Below are positions 19,780-28,339 of a DNA stretch of 64,000 nt, one piece after another. Origin of the DNA: FEN-1219 sp963713355. GTDB lineage: Bacteria; Pseudomonadota; Gammaproteobacteria; Steroidobacterales; Rariloculaceae. The stretch spans positions 1 to 64,000 of the forward strand of contig CAVQLK010000009.1 in assembly GCA_963713355.1 (NCBI GenBank). Direction: 5' to 3'. The notes below the pieces were generated by a model. That model made no database searches and was not told the DNA's origin. It saw only the letters and a list, made by a program, of their open reading frames with translations. The position numbers and the translations under genes were made by a program. Each line of letters starts with the position of its first letter. Within the stretch, counting starts at the first letter, position 1.

Positions 19780-21077
19780 CGGACAGCAGCGCACCGAAGG
19801 CCTGGCGAGTGCTCCTGAGCGGGCGGCTATGGGTCGCCACTCTCATGGGCTTCGCCGGCGGCATGCCGTTGTATCTCACGCTGACGGTGTTGCAGGCCTG
19901 GCTGACGCAGGAAGGTGTGAGCCTCGCGACGATCGGCCTGCTCGGCCTCGTCGGTCTTCCCTATACCTTCAAGTTCCTTTGGGCGCCGCTGATCGACCGC
20001 TACAAGCCGCTCGCGATAGGCCGGCGACGCAGTTGGCTGCTGCTCGCCCAGGTCGCCCTGACGGCAAGCATCGTGGTCCTCGGCCTGCAGGACCCCAGCG
20101 CGAACATTTGGGGCGTCGTGATCGCCGCGTATCTGGTGACGTTCTTTTCGGCGACTCAAGACATCGTCATCGACGCGTACCGCGTGGAATCGTTCACGGA
20201 GAGCGAACAGGCGCTGGCATCCACGTTTTATACCTACGGGTATCGGCTCGGCATGCTGCTCGCCGCGGCTGGCGGCTTGATCCTGGCCGATATCGTCGGG
20301 TTCCAAGTCGTGTACTTCGTAATGGCCGGCGTCATGGCGGCGTGCATCGTGGTCACGCTGCTCGCTCCGGAGCCCGACGCGGCCAACCGTGCACCCCGTA
20401 CGCTCGCGCAATCCTTCATCGGGCCTCTGCTCGAGTTTTTCGCGCGGCGCAACTTCAACAAGGCGCTGGTCGTGCTCGTTTTCATCGTGGTCTACAAGAT
20501 CGGCGACAACATCGCGAATCACATGGCGATACCGTTCTATTTGCAGCTCGGGTTTTCGAATACCGAGATCGGAGCGATCGCAAAGACGGTCGGCACCGCG
20601 GCGCTGTTGCTCGGAGCGTTTGTCGGCGGCGCCCTTACTCTGAAGGTGGGCTTGTATCGCGCGCTGTGGGTCATTGGCTTCCTGCAGGCAGGCTCGACGG
20701 CATGCTTCATCTTCCTCGCGGCCGCTGGTCACGACCGTGCGTGGCTTTCGACGGTAATCGCCTTCGAGAACCTCGCCGTCGGGATGGGCTCCGCCGCCCT
20801 GATCGCATTCATGGCGGCGTTGACGAATCGTCAGTTCACGGCGACGCAATTCGCACTGTTATCCACGCTAGCGACGTTGCCGCGCTCGCTGCTGTCCGCG
20901 CCGAGCGGATTCATGGCCGCAGAGCTCGGCTGGTCGAGCTTCTACGTTGTGTGCACGTTGCTCGCGATCCCCGGGTTGCTGCTGCTTCCGTTCGTGCGCC
21001 ATTGGTTCAGCGAGGCGACGGCCGCAGCTCCGGTGCCCGAGCGCACGCAGTCTGCGTTTCAAAGCTCCCAGTCGTAG
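19776..21077 (+). CDS. ampG: Muropeptide permease, AmpG-like MFS transporter
   Basis: This 433-residue inner-membrane protein has about 12 hydrophobic segments. The AmpG pattern is clear: LMGFAGGMPLYLTLTVLQAW at the first helix, LPYTFKFLWAPLIDRYKP, GRRRSWLLLAQ, FFSATQDIVIDAYRVE (the family motif for helix 4) and a long cytoplasmic link to the second half. AmpG imports anhydro-muropeptides from the periplasm for cell-wall recycling. The ATG at 19776 overlaps the trmB stop and has AGGAAGGA just upstream. The 3' end overlaps the decayed exonuclease gene on the other strand by 17 bases. No beta-lactamase or ampR is in the window. Confidence 0.92.
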   Translation: MTDSSAPKAWRVLLSGRLWVATLMGFAGGMPLYLTLTVLQAWLTQEGVSLATIGLLGLVGLPYTFKFLWAPLIDRYKPLAIGRRRSWLLLAQVALTASIVVLGLQDPSANIWGVVIAAYLVTFFSATQDIVIDAYRVESFTESEQALASTFYTYGYRLGMLLAAAGGLILADIVGFQVVYFVMAGVMAACIVVTLLAPEPDAANRAPRTLAQSFIGPLLEFFARRNFNKALVVLVFIVVYKIGDNIANHMAIPFYLQLGFSNTEIGAIAKTVGTAALLLGAFVGGALTLKVGLYRALWVIGFLQAGSTACFIFLAAAGHDRAWLSTVIAFENLAVGMGSAALIAFMAALTNRQFTATQFALLSTLATLPRSLLSAPSGFMAAELGWSSFYVVCTLLAIPGLLLLPFVRHWFSEATAAAPVPERTQSAFQSSQS

Positions 21078-21532
21078 TCGATCGTCAGCGGCGCGTGGTC
21101 CGAGAACCGGCGACGCTTGTAAATTGCCGCGCTTCGCACTGCCGCGCCGAGCGCTGGGCTCACCATTTGATAATCGATGCGCCAACCCGTGTTGTTGATC
21201 CACGGCTTGAAGCCTGGGTATTCCCTCAACGACCACCAGTTCGTCAAGTCGATTGGCGCGGCGCCATGATTGAAGCCGCGCGAAACGAACGTCGACGAAG
21301 CCGCGGCCCGGAACCAGCGAATCGAAGCCAGGAGAACCGAAATTTCGCTTCCTACGCACGGGACGCGAAGACCCCGAAGGGTAGTCGCTGACGACGGCGA
21401 CGCCGCGGAAACGCGCCTCGACGTAGCGTGCGCTTCAAGCTCCTGCACGCAGAGCACGTCGGCGCGCTGCCAAGATTGAAAAAGCCCTTGCCGCTGCATC
21501 AAAACGTACGCGTTGAAGGTGACGACTCGCAA
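21061..21532 (-). pseudogene. Exonuclease III (xthA/crc family) pseudogene
   Basis: Pieces of an exonuclease III-type endonuclease are recognisable in order on the reverse strand: N-terminal MRVVTFN, then QRADVLCVQELEAHA, then in another frame EARFRGVAVVSDYPSGSSRP, then EAKFRF in a third relation. FVSRGFNHGAAPIDLTNWWS and the intact C-terminus NTGWRIDYQMVSP plus RRFSDHAPLTIDYDWEL follow. Only about 157 codons remain against about 255 in the family; the catalytic glutamate region and middle are deleted, and the GD of the catalytic CGDFN box is replaced (SRGFN). The xthA or crc gene beside pyrE is a conserved arrangement in gammaproteobacteria. The locus is therefore a real but dead gene unless the assembly is faulty here. 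Confidence 0.8.
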
Positions 21533-21593
21533 AAAAACCGGCCGATCGGAGCTCCGAGACGATATGATACGTCGGCCTCACGGGCCCCACGAC

Positions 21594-22250
21594 ATGAACG
21601 CTTATAAGACCGAATTCCTGGAGCTCGCGCTCGAGCTCGGTGTCCTGAAGTTTGGCGAGTTCACGCTGAAATCCGGGCGCATCAGCCCTTACTTTTTCAA
21701 TGCCGGTTTGTTCAACAGCGGCTATGCAGCCGCGAAGCTCGGCCGCTGCTACGCGTCGGCCATCGCCGCGCTCGATATCGAGTTCGACATGTTGTTCGGG
21801 CCCGCCTACAAAGGCATTCCGCTCGTCGTGTTGTCCGCGGCGTCGCTTGCGAGCCATCTCGACGAGGATTACCCGTTCGCGTTCAATCGCAAGGAAGCGA
21901 AGGACCACGGCGAAGGGGGGTCGATCATCGGCGCGCCGCTCGCGGGGCGAGTGCTCATCGTGGACGACGTGATCACGGCCGGCACGGCCGTTCGCGAGGT
22001 GCTCGAGATCGTGCGGGCCGTAGGGGCCACGCCGGCCGGGGTCCTCGTGGCCCTGGACCGCGAGGAAGTCGCCCCGAAGGCCAAGATCTCAGCTGTGAGA
22101 CAGCTGGAAACCGAGCTCGAAGTCCCGATCAGGAGTATCGTGTCGTTGACGGACCTCATCGATCATCTCGAGGAGGATAAGGAATACGAGCACTACCTCC
22201 CGGCCGTGCGCGCGTACCGCAACCGTTACGGCGTCCCGCGAGAGGCCTAG
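21594..22250 (+). CDS. pyrE: Orotate phosphoribosyltransferase
   Basis: PyrE joins orotate to PRPP to make orotidine monophosphate in pyrimidine synthesis. The 218-residue enzyme shows FTLKSGRISPYFFNAGLF, FGPAYKGIPLVVLSA, the flexible loop FNRKEAKDHGEGG with the catalytic lysine and histidine, and the PRPP-binding motif VLIVDDVITAGTAVRE. The start MNAYKTEFLELALELGVLKF matches the family. It is divergent from the decayed xthA-like gene. Confidence 0.98.
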   Translation: MNAYKTEFLELALELGVLKFGEFTLKSGRISPYFFNAGLFNSGYAAAKLGRCYASAIAALDIEFDMLFGPAYKGIPLVVLSAASLASHLDEDYPFAFNRKEAKDHGEGGSIIGAPLAGRVLIVDDVITAGTAVREVLEIVRAVGATPAGVLVALDREEVAPKAKISAVRQLETELEVPIRSIVSLTDLIDHLEEDKEYEHYLPAVRAYRNRYGVPREA

Positions 22251-22268
22251 TCCGGCACTCAAGATGAG

Positions 22269-22289
22269 AGCTATTTGGCAGAAATAGCT
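22269..22289 (+). terminator. Hairpin after pyrE
   Basis: AGCTATTT (22269-22276) and AAATAGCT (22282-22289) form a perfect eight-base stem with a GGCAG loop, 19 bases after the pyrE stop. There is no T-run directly behind it, so it may be a processing or weak termination structure. Confidence 0.35.
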
Positions 22290-22360
22290 TCCGAACAACT
22301 TCACGACTCGGGTTTTTTGGTATATCTAGCTCTTGCGGCGGATATCGAAGGTTACATAAC

Positions 22361-22993
22361 TTGCGAACAGTCGGCGCCATCCTGCTCGTCGTTGCGGCCA
22401 TCGCGCTGCCGATCGGTAGCGCCCAATCGCAACGGCTCTTCAAGTACACAGACGAGAACGGCGTCACCCGGTACGCCGATAAGATTCCGCCAGAGCACGC
22501 CAACCGCGACCGCGAGGTCTTGAACGACCGAGGCGTGCACGTCGGGTCCGAGGAAGGCGAGATCACGGAGAGCGAGCGTACCGCCAACGCGGAGCGCGAG
22601 GCCTTGGCCGAAGCCGACCGGAAAGCGAAGGCAGAAATTGCGCGCCACGACCGCATGCTGCTCGAGACGTACTTGTCGGTGGCCGACATCGAAGACCTTC
22701 GGGATCGCCGCCTCGAGCTGCTCGAGTCCCAGATCAAGCTCACCGAGGTCTATCTCGGCAATCTGCGCAAGAAGCTCATAAGCCTGCAGTCGGAGGCCAG
22801 CCGCTACAAGCCGTACACGACCCAGCCGGAAGCGCCGCAGATTCCGGAGAACTTAGCGCGCGAGATCTCGCAAACGACGGCGTCGATCGCCATTTACGAG
22901 CAAACGCTGGCGCGCACGCGCTCCGCTCAAGAGGAGCTCCGAGCCTCGTTCGACGACGACATCGCCCGCTTTCGCGAGCTCAAGGGCGGTTGA
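22361..22993 (+). CDS. DUF4124 domain-containing exported protein
   Basis: The protein has 210 residues from a TTG at 22361 and a signal peptide (VGAILLVVAAIALPIGSAQS). Next comes a DUF4124 domain with the characteristic RLFKYTDENGVTRYADKIPP. The remainder is highly charged and helical (residues about 70-125 and 165-205) and probably forms coiled coils. DUF4124 proteins are periplasmic and of unknown function. The TTG start is chosen because the signal peptide begins directly after it; no ATG is available nearby. It converges with dut, with only three bases between the genes. Confidence 0.85.
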   Translation: MRTVGAILLVVAAIALPIGSAQSQRLFKYTDENGVTRYADKIPPEHANRDREVLNDRGVHVGSEEGEITESERTANAEREALAEADRKAKAEIARHDRMLLETYLSVADIEDLRDRRLELLESQIKLTEVYLGNLRKKLISLQSEASRYKPYTTQPEAPQIPENLAREISQTTASIAIYEQTLARTRSAQEELRASFDDDIARFRELKGG

Positions 22994-22996
22994 CCG

Positions 22997-23464
22997 TCAA
23001 CTGCGGCCTGTGTGGCCGAACCCGCCGCTGCCACGGTCGCTGGCGGCGAAACTCTCGACGACGTCGAACTCCACCTGCACGACGGGCACGACGACGAGCT
23101 GCGCAATGCGTTCGCCGGGCTCGACGCGAAACGCCGCCCCGCTGCGATTCCAGCACGAGATCATGAGCTCGCCCTGATAGTCGGAATCGATCAGGCCGAC
23201 GAGGTTGCCGAGCACGATCCCGTGCTTATGGCCGAGCCCGGAGCGCGGAATGATGACAGCCGCGAGCTGCGGGTCGCGCAGGTGAATCGCCACTCCCGTC
23301 GGGATCAGCTTGGTCTCGCCGGGGGCGAGATCGAGCGGCGCATCGAGGCAGGCACGCAGGTCGAGGCCCGCGGAGCCCGACGTCGCGTGCTTCGGCAGCG
23401 GCAACCCGTTGCCGATGCGCGGGTTCAGGATCTTGAGCTCGATACGCCGGGCGATGGTCGTCAC
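22997..23464 (-). CDS. dut: dUTP diphosphatase
   Basis: Dut hydrolyses dUTP to dUMP and pyrophosphate, keeping uracil out of DNA. The 155-residue trimeric-type enzyme has all five motifs: SGSAGLDLRA, IIPRSGLGHKHG, GNLVGLIDSDYQGEL, RIAQLVVVP and the C-terminal RGSGGFGHTGRS that closes over the active site. The GTG at 23464 gives the expected N-terminus (TTIARRIELKIL). It is 31 bases downstream of coaBC on the same strand, the usual coaBC-dut arrangement in gammaproteobacteria. Confidence 0.97.
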   Translation of the reverse strand: MTTIARRIELKILNPRIGNGLPLPKHATSGSAGLDLRACLDAPLDLAPGETKLIPTGVAIHLRDPQLAAVIIPRSGLGHKHGIVLGNLVGLIDSDYQGELMISCWNRSGAAFRVEPGERIAQLVVVPVVQVEFDVVESFAASDRGSGGFGHTGRS

Positions 23465-23495
23465 GGGCTGACTTTCGAGTGCCGAAGGAGCGCAG

Positions 23496-24743
23496 TCAAC
23501 CGGCGCGCGAGGACGCTTTCTTCGTTGCGCGCGCGGCACGATACCGCTCGGCGACGATCTCGACCAACCGGCGCGCGAGGTGGCCTTTGCCGCCTTCGCC
23601 CAGCGCCAGCTCGCCGCCGGCCCAGAACACCGTCAGCGCGTTCGTTTCGCGCTCGAAACCGCAATCGGGACCGACCTGATTCGCGGCAATCATATCGATG
23701 CGCTTGCGCTCGAGCTTGTCGCGCGCGTGCGCGGCAACATCCTGCGTCTCGGCTGCAAACCCGACCGTGAACGGCGCCCGCGGCAAGGCCGCTATGCTCG
23801 CGAGCGTATCGGGCGAGCGCACGAGCGCGAGATCCATCTCGGCCGCCGAGCGCTTGATTTTTTGCTCAGCGAAATCGCGTGGGCGGTAGTCGGAGACGGC
23901 CGCACAACCGATGAAGATGTCGGCGCCGCCGATCTCGACGTGCACCTTGTCGTACATCTGCTCGGCCGTCTCGACGTCGATGCGCCGCACCGCCGCCGGT
24001 GTCGGCAGTGCCACGGGCCCCGTCACGAGCACGACGTCGGCACCCGCTTCGCGCGCTGCCGCAGCGACGGCGAAGCCCATCTTTCCCGAGCTTCGGTTCG
24101 TGATGTAGCGCACAGGATCGATCGGCTCGCGCGTCGGGCCTGCGGTGATGACGACCTTGAGGCCTTCGAGCGGACGCACGCGTAATCGGTCCGTCTGCTC
24201 GAGCAAAGCGGCGGCGATATCGTTCGGCTCGAGCATGCGCCCGGGTCCGGTTTCGCCGCACGCTTGGTCGCCCGTCGCGGGGCCGAGAAAGCGCACGCCG
24301 CGCGCCTCGAGCAATGCACGATTCGCCTGCACGGCCGGGCTCGCCCACATCGCCTGATTCATGGCCGGCGCGAGCACGATAGGAGCCGTCGTGGCGACGC
24401 ATACCGTCGACAGCAGATCGCCAGCCAAACCCGCGGCCAACGTGCCAAGGAAATGCGCCGTGGCAGGGGCGACGACGACGACGTCCGCCCAACGCGCGAG
24501 CTCGATGTGCCCCATCGCGGCTTCCGCGGCCGGGTCCCAAAGATCGTCGCGGGCGCGCCGTCCGGACACTGCTTGGAACGTCAGAGGGCCGACGAACTCG
24601 CGTGCGCCACGCGACATGACGACTTGCACTTCGCAGCCTCGCTCGACGAGGCGCCGAACGAGCTCGGGTGCCTTGTACGCCGCGATTCCGCCGGTCACGC
24701 CGAGCAACACTCGCGGTGCGGCAGCGCGTTCAGTGGGTGCCAT
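23496..24743 (-). CDS. coaBC: Bifunctional phosphopantothenoylcysteine decarboxylase / phosphopantothenate-cysteine ligase
   Basis: The enzyme makes 4'-phosphopantothenoylcysteine and decarboxylates it, two central steps of coenzyme A synthesis. The 415-residue fusion starts with the flavin-binding CoaC domain (VLLGVTGGIAAYKAPELVRR, APAMNQAMW, GDQACGETGPGRM with the active-site cysteine). It continues with the CoaB domain (VVITAGPTREPIDPVRYITN, SSGKMGFAVAAAAREAGADV, CAAVSDYRP). With coaD at 30084 the window holds two loci of this pathway. It is divergent from radC with about 150 bases between, and dut follows it. Confidence 0.97.
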   Translation of the reverse strand: MAPTERAAAPRVLLGVTGGIAAYKAPELVRRLVERGCEVQVVMSRGAREFVGPLTFQAVSGRRARDDLWDPAAEAAMGHIELARWADVVVVAPATAHFLGTLAAGLAGDLLSTVCVATTAPIVLAPAMNQAMWASPAVQANRALLEARGVRFLGPATGDQACGETGPGRMLEPNDIAAALLEQTDRLRVRPLEGLKVVITAGPTREPIDPVRYITNRSSGKMGFAVAAAAREAGADVVLVTGPVALPTPAAVRRIDVETAEQMYDKVHVEIGGADIFIGCAAVSDYRPRDFAEQKIKRSAAEMDLALVRSPDTLASIAALPRAPFTVGFAAETQDVAAHARDKLERKRIDMIAANQVGPDCGFERETNALTVFWAGGELALGEGGKGHLARRLVEIVAERYRAARATKKASSRAG

Positions 24744-24895
24744 GGGGACTCTCCGGGGCCGAGCTTACTCTCGGTTCTTCGCGCGGTGCCACTGGCTAAT
24801 CGAGCTTTTCTTATGTCTTCGGGGACTAATCGCTGCTGCCGGTTGCCGCATGCCCGCGCGACCATGGGGCCTCTTTCCGATGCCGGAGAACCGCA

Positions 24896-25570
24896 GTGAA
24901 GCAGCGCCGTTCGCCTCCGTCTGAGCGGCCCCGCGAGCGGCTGCTCGAAGCGGGGCCGCGAGCTCTGTCCGACGGCGAGCTGCTCGCGATTCTGCTCGGC
25001 ACCGGCACGCGCGGCCAATCGGCCGCCGAGCTCGCGCGCGCACTGCTCGGCGAATGGGGCAGCTTGACGGCGCTTCTCGGCAGCGCGCCGGCCGAGCTCG
25101 CGCACGCGAAAGGACTGGGCCCCGCGCGTATCGCCCGGCTTGCCGCCGCCCTCGAGATCGGCCGCCGTTACCTCGGCGCGCCGCTCGAGCCGCGCAGCGC
25201 GCTCGCGGCGCCCGAGGACGCGGCGCGATATCTCAAAGCCAGGCTGCTCGACTTGCCGCACGAGGTGTTCTGCTGCTTGTTCCTCGACACGCGGCATCGG
25301 CTGATTCGCTACGAAGAGCTGTTCCGCGGCACGATCGACGGCGCGACCGTGTATCCGCGCGAGGTCGTCAAGCGCGCGCTCGCTCACAACGCGTCGGCCG
25401 TGATCCTCGGGCACAATCACCCGTCCGGCGTCTCCGAGCCCAGCGAAGCCGACCGCAATATCACTTTGAAGCTCGCGAAGGCCCTGGCGTTGGTCGAGAT
25501 CAGGCTCCTCGATCACGTCGTCGTGAGCCGCGGCGGCCACGTCTCCCTGGCCGAGCGCGGCTTGGTCTGA
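24896..25570 (+). CDS. radC: RadC family JAB domain protein
   Basis: The 224-residue protein has an N-terminal helix-hairpin-helix region (LSDGELLAILLGTGTRGQSA, AHAKGLGPARIARLAAALE) and a C-terminal JAB1/MPN-type metalloprotease-like domain with the motif GHNHPSGVSEPSEAD. Its biochemical role is unsettled. The start is a GTG at 24896 with GGAGAA upstream. The order coaBC < > radC - rpmB - rpmG is conserved in gammaproteobacteria. Confidence 0.95.
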   Translation: MKQRRSPPSERPRERLLEAGPRALSDGELLAILLGTGTRGQSAAELARALLGEWGSLTALLGSAPAELAHAKGLGPARIARLAAALEIGRRYLGAPLEPRSALAAPEDAARYLKARLLDLPHEVFCCLFLDTRHRLIRYEELFRGTIDGATVYPREVVKRALAHNASAVILGHNHPSGVSEPSEADRNITLKLAKALALVEIRLLDHVVVSRGGHVSLAERGLV

Positions 25571-25581
25571 GCCTGAGCGCC

Positions 25582-25611
25582 TTGCCCGTCCACGGGGTCA
25601 GCAGGTATAGT
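25582..25611 (+). promoter_or_regulatory. Probable sigma-70 promoter for rpmB-rpmG
   Basis: TTGCCC (25582-25587) and TATAGT (25606-25611) are separated by 18 bases, 33 bases ahead of the rpmB start codon. Ribosomal protein genes need strong promoters and no other candidate lies between radC and rpmB. Confidence 0.5.
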
Positions 25612-25644
25612 CCCCGCCCTTTCGACGCCTGCTTAGGATTAGCC

Positions 25645-25881
25645 ATGTCCAGGGTCTGCCAAGTCACCGGCAAAGGGCCGATGGTTGGGAACAAGGTTTC
25701 CCACGCGAACAACAAGACGAAGCGCCGCTTCCTGCCGAACCTGCATACGCAGCGTTTCTGGCTCGAGAACGAAAAGCGCTTCGTGCGGCTGCGCGTTTCG
25801 CGCCAAGGCTTGCGGATCATCGACAAGAAAGGCATCGAGCAGGTCATCGCCGATCTGCGAGCCCAGGGCAAGCACATCTAA
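25645..25881 (+). CDS. rpmB: 50S ribosomal protein L28
   Basis: The 78-residue protein matches L28 throughout: MSRVCQVTGKGPMVGNKVSH, NNKTKRRFLPNLH, FWLENEKRFVRLRVSRQGLR and a C-terminal KKGIEQVIADLRAQGK. It is a component of the large ribosomal subunit. The rpmG gene for L33 follows 29 bases later and is certainly co-transcribed. Confidence 0.98.
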   Translation: MSRVCQVTGKGPMVGNKVSHANNKTKRRFLPNLHTQRFWLENEKRFVRLRVSRQGLRIIDKKGIEQVIADLRAQGKHI

Positions 25882-25910
25882 AAGAGTGCGAGCACGTCTA
25901 AGGAGAGCTC

Positions 25911-26066
25911 ATGCGCGAGAAGATCCGTTTGATGTCCACGGCCGGCACGGGCCATTACTACACGACGACGAAGAATCGTCGCCTGCATCCCGAGAAGATG
26001 GAAGTCTCGAAGTACGACCCCGTCGTGCGCAAGCACGTCACGTACAAGGAAACCAAGATCAAGTAG
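25911..26066 (+). CDS. rpmG: 50S ribosomal protein L33
   Basis: This short gene encodes 51 residues: MREKIRLMSTAGTGHYYTTT, then KNRRLHPEKMEVSKYDPVVR, ending KHVTYKETKIK. This is a typical cysteine-free (zinc-independent) L33 of gammaproteobacteria. A strong AAGGAGAG ribosome binding site lies just upstream. It is the second gene of the rpmB-rpmG operon and is followed 27 bases later by a strong terminator. Confidence 0.98.
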   Translation: MREKIRLMSTAGTGHYYTTTKNRRLHPEKMEVSKYDPVVRKHVTYKETKIK

Positions 26067-26087
26067 CCGCTGCGCGAGCGCTGGCTC

Positions 26088-26118
26088 CAAAAAAAACCCG
26101 CCTCGTCGGCGGGTTTTT
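26088..26118. terminator. Bidirectional intrinsic terminator
   Basis: AAAACCCGCC (26093-26102) and GGCGGGTTTT (26108-26117) form a ten-base stem with a TCGTC loop, with an A-run on one side and a T-run on the other. It ends the rpmB-rpmG transcript and, read from the other side, the desaturase transcript. Confidence 0.92.
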
Positions 26119-26140
26119 CGTGCTCGGCACGAACGCTGAT

Positions 26141-27355
26141 CTAGGCGAGGGCGGGCTCGCGCATCGCGCGGAACGACTTCAAGTACGCCACGAATTCCTG
26201 AAGGCCCTGAATTCCACTCTGCTCCGCGCGCGTGCACCACGCTTGAAAGTCCGCGAGCAGTCGATCGTTGCTCGTGTGCGCCCCTTCCCAAAGCTGCTTG
26301 AGCTCGCTGCGGAACTGCAGGACGGTCTTGAACCGCGGATGCCGCTGCACGAGATCGTCCAAGCGCCGGCGCGAGGGCTCGTCGAGCATCTCGGGCTCCC
26401 AGCTCAAGTGCCGCCGCGTGGCTCGCACCAGCGAATTGGCATTCTCGCCGAGGCTTTCGAGCTCGCGGCGCAACACCGGCAACGTGACGTTGTAGGTGTA
26501 ATGCCGCAGCACATGCATACGGTGGACGATGATCGCGCGCAGCTCGTCGATCTCGGCCGTCGCGCGCGACGATGCCTCGAGCTGCGGCAGCTCCGCGACG
26601 CGGCGGATCTTCGCTAGTCCAAGCCAGACCAGCACCTTCAAGTGCACCCAGCCCATGTCGATCTCGTGGCGGCGCATCGAGAACCGCGCCGAGGTCGGGA
26701 ACGCGTGGTGGTTGTTGTGAAGCTCTTCGCCGGCGACGAGCACGCCGATCGGCCACAAGTTCGTCGACGCGTCGTCTGTCTCGAAGTTCCGGTAGCCCTT
26801 CGCGTGACAAAGGCCGTTGACGATGCCCGCGGCCATGAACGGCATGTTCGAGAGCTGCAGCGCAATCATGATGATGCCCGGGACGCCGAACAGCACGAGG
26901 TCGGTAACGACGAGCAGCGCGATACCGAGATAGCTCCGCGCCGGGTGGTGGTAGAGATTGTTCTCGAGCCAGTCGTTCGGCGTGCCTTTGGCATACTTCT
27001 CGAGCGTGTCCCGATCGCGTGCGGCGAAACGATAGAGCTCCGCGCCTTCGAGCAGCACACGCTTCAAACCGTACACGCGCGGGCTATGTGGATCGCCGTC
27101 CTTCTCGCAATGGGCGTGATGCTTGCGGTGCACGGCGACCCACTCGCGCGTCGACGAGCCCGTGTTCAGCCAAAGCCAGAAACGACAGATGTGCCGCACG
27201 ACCGGATGCAAGTCCACCGAGCGGTGCGCTTGGTCACGATGGTAGTAGAGCGTCACGGCCATCATCGTGGCGTGCAGCCATAGCAACGTGACGATGACGT
27301 AGCCCCAGACACCGAGGCCGGCGAGACCGTAGAAATTCTCGAACAGGAAGTTCAC
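26141..27355 (-). CDS. Membrane fatty acid desaturase
   Basis: This 404-residue integral membrane enzyme carries the three histidine boxes of acyl-CoA/acyl-lipid desaturases: HRDQAH at 39-44, HRKHH at 76-80 and HNNHH at 213-217. Four hydrophobic segments lie between them. These bind a di-iron centre that inserts a double bond, most likely delta-9, into saturated acyl chains using oxygen. The C-terminal third (about 260-404) is a soluble helical extension with no recognised motif. The start is a GTG at 27355. It is divergent from mutM. The regiospecificity is inferred from the family and not visible. Confidence 0.93.
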   Translation of the reverse strand: MNFLFENFYGLAGLGVWGYVIVTLLWLHATMMAVTLYYHRDQAHRSVDLHPVVRHICRFWLWLNTGSSTREWVAVHRKHHAHCEKDGDPHSPRVYGLKRVLLEGAELYRFAARDRDTLEKYAKGTPNDWLENNLYHHPARSYLGIALLVVTDLVLFGVPGIIMIALQLSNMPFMAAGIVNGLCHAKGYRNFETDDASTNLWPIGVLVAGEELHNNHHAFPTSARFSMRRHEIDMGWVHLKVLVWLGLAKIRRVAELPQLEASSRATAEIDELRAIIVHRMHVLRHYTYNVTLPVLRRELESLGENANSLVRATRRHLSWEPEMLDEPSRRRLDDLVQRHPRFKTVLQFRSELKQLWEGAHTSNDRLLADFQAWCTRAEQSGIQGLQEFVAYLKSFRAMREPALA

Positions 27356-27526
27356 GGGTTACAAATCCTTGTAAGTGCCGGCCGCGCGGAGAATAAATCG
27401 GCCGTTGTGGTGCCTTGCAATATAGCCGATACCTGAAGCTACTCCAACGACCGAGCCCCCCAACGTGCGACGCGTCACGAAGACTTAAGATTTTGGCGTC
27501 CGGCAGGGTGCGCGTAAGCTCGCGCG

Positions 27527-28339
27527 ATGCCGGAGCTGCCCGAAGTAGAAACCACGCGACGAGGCCTGGCTCCATACGTCGTCGGCCGCACGATCGCACG
27601 CGTCGAGGTGCGGGAGCCGCGCTTACGCTGGCCCGTCGCGGCACGATTGCCGCGTTCGGTCGCGGGCGCGCGTATCGCGAGCCTCGAGCGGCGCGCCAAA
27701 TATCTGCTGTTCGGCACCGACGCCGGCACGCTGCTCGTGCATCTCGGCATGTCGGGCAGCCTGCGGTATCTGCCGGCGCCTCTGCCGCCGGCGCCGCACG
27801 ATCACATCGACGTGCACTTCGATGGCGGCGGCGCACTTAGGTTCAACGATCCGCGCCGCTTCGGCAGCTTCATGCTGACGGCGGCGCCGGGTGCGCATCC
27901 GCTGCTCAAGAATTTGGGGCCCGAGCCGCTAGGCGACGAGTTCGACGCCGACTACCTGTGGCGCACGAGCCGAAATCGGCGCGTCACGATCAAGCAGCAC
28001 TTGATGAACGGCCGAATCGTCGTCGGCGTCGGCAACATCTACGCGAGCGAAGCGTTGTTTCGCGCCGGTATTCATCCGCGGCGCATGGCGGGTCGTATCG
28101 CACGCGCGCGTTTCGAGCCGCTCGTCGACGCCGTGCGCGACGTATTGCGCGATGCGATCGAGGAAGGCGGCACGACGCTCCGGAATTTCGTCGGCGGCGA
28201 TGGCCAGCCTGGATATTTCGGCGGCTCGCTGCGCGTCTACGATCGCGACGGCTCGCCCTGCGTCACCTGCGGCACCGCCATCGAGCGGCGCGTGCTCGGC
28301 CAGCGCGCGACCTTCTACTGCCCGCGCTGCCAGCGCTAA
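27527..28339 (+). CDS. mutM: Formamidopyrimidine-DNA glycosylase
   Basis: MutM excises 8-oxoguanine and formamidopyrimidines and nicks the DNA. The 270-residue enzyme begins MPELPEVETTRRGL, whose proline after the initiator methionine is the catalytic nucleophile. It has the conserved lysine in SLERRAKYLLF, the QHLMNGRIVVGVGNIYASEA helix-two-turn-helix region, and a C-terminal zinc finger (CVTCGTAIERRVLGQRATFY then CPRC). Its TAA stop overlaps the ggt stop on the opposite strand. Together with MutY it gives the oxidised-guanine repair pathway. Confidence 0.98.
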   Translation: MPELPEVETTRRGLAPYVVGRTIARVEVREPRLRWPVAARLPRSVAGARIASLERRAKYLLFGTDAGTLLVHLGMSGSLRYLPAPLPPAPHDHIDVHFDGGGALRFNDPRRFGSFMLTAAPGAHPLLKNLGPEPLGDEFDADYLWRTSRNRRVTIKQHLMNGRIVVGVGNIYASEALFRAGIHPRRMAGRIARARFEPLVDAVRDVLRDAIEEGGTTLRNFVGGDGQPGYFGGSLRVYDRDGSPCVTCGTAIERRVLGQRATFYCPRCQR

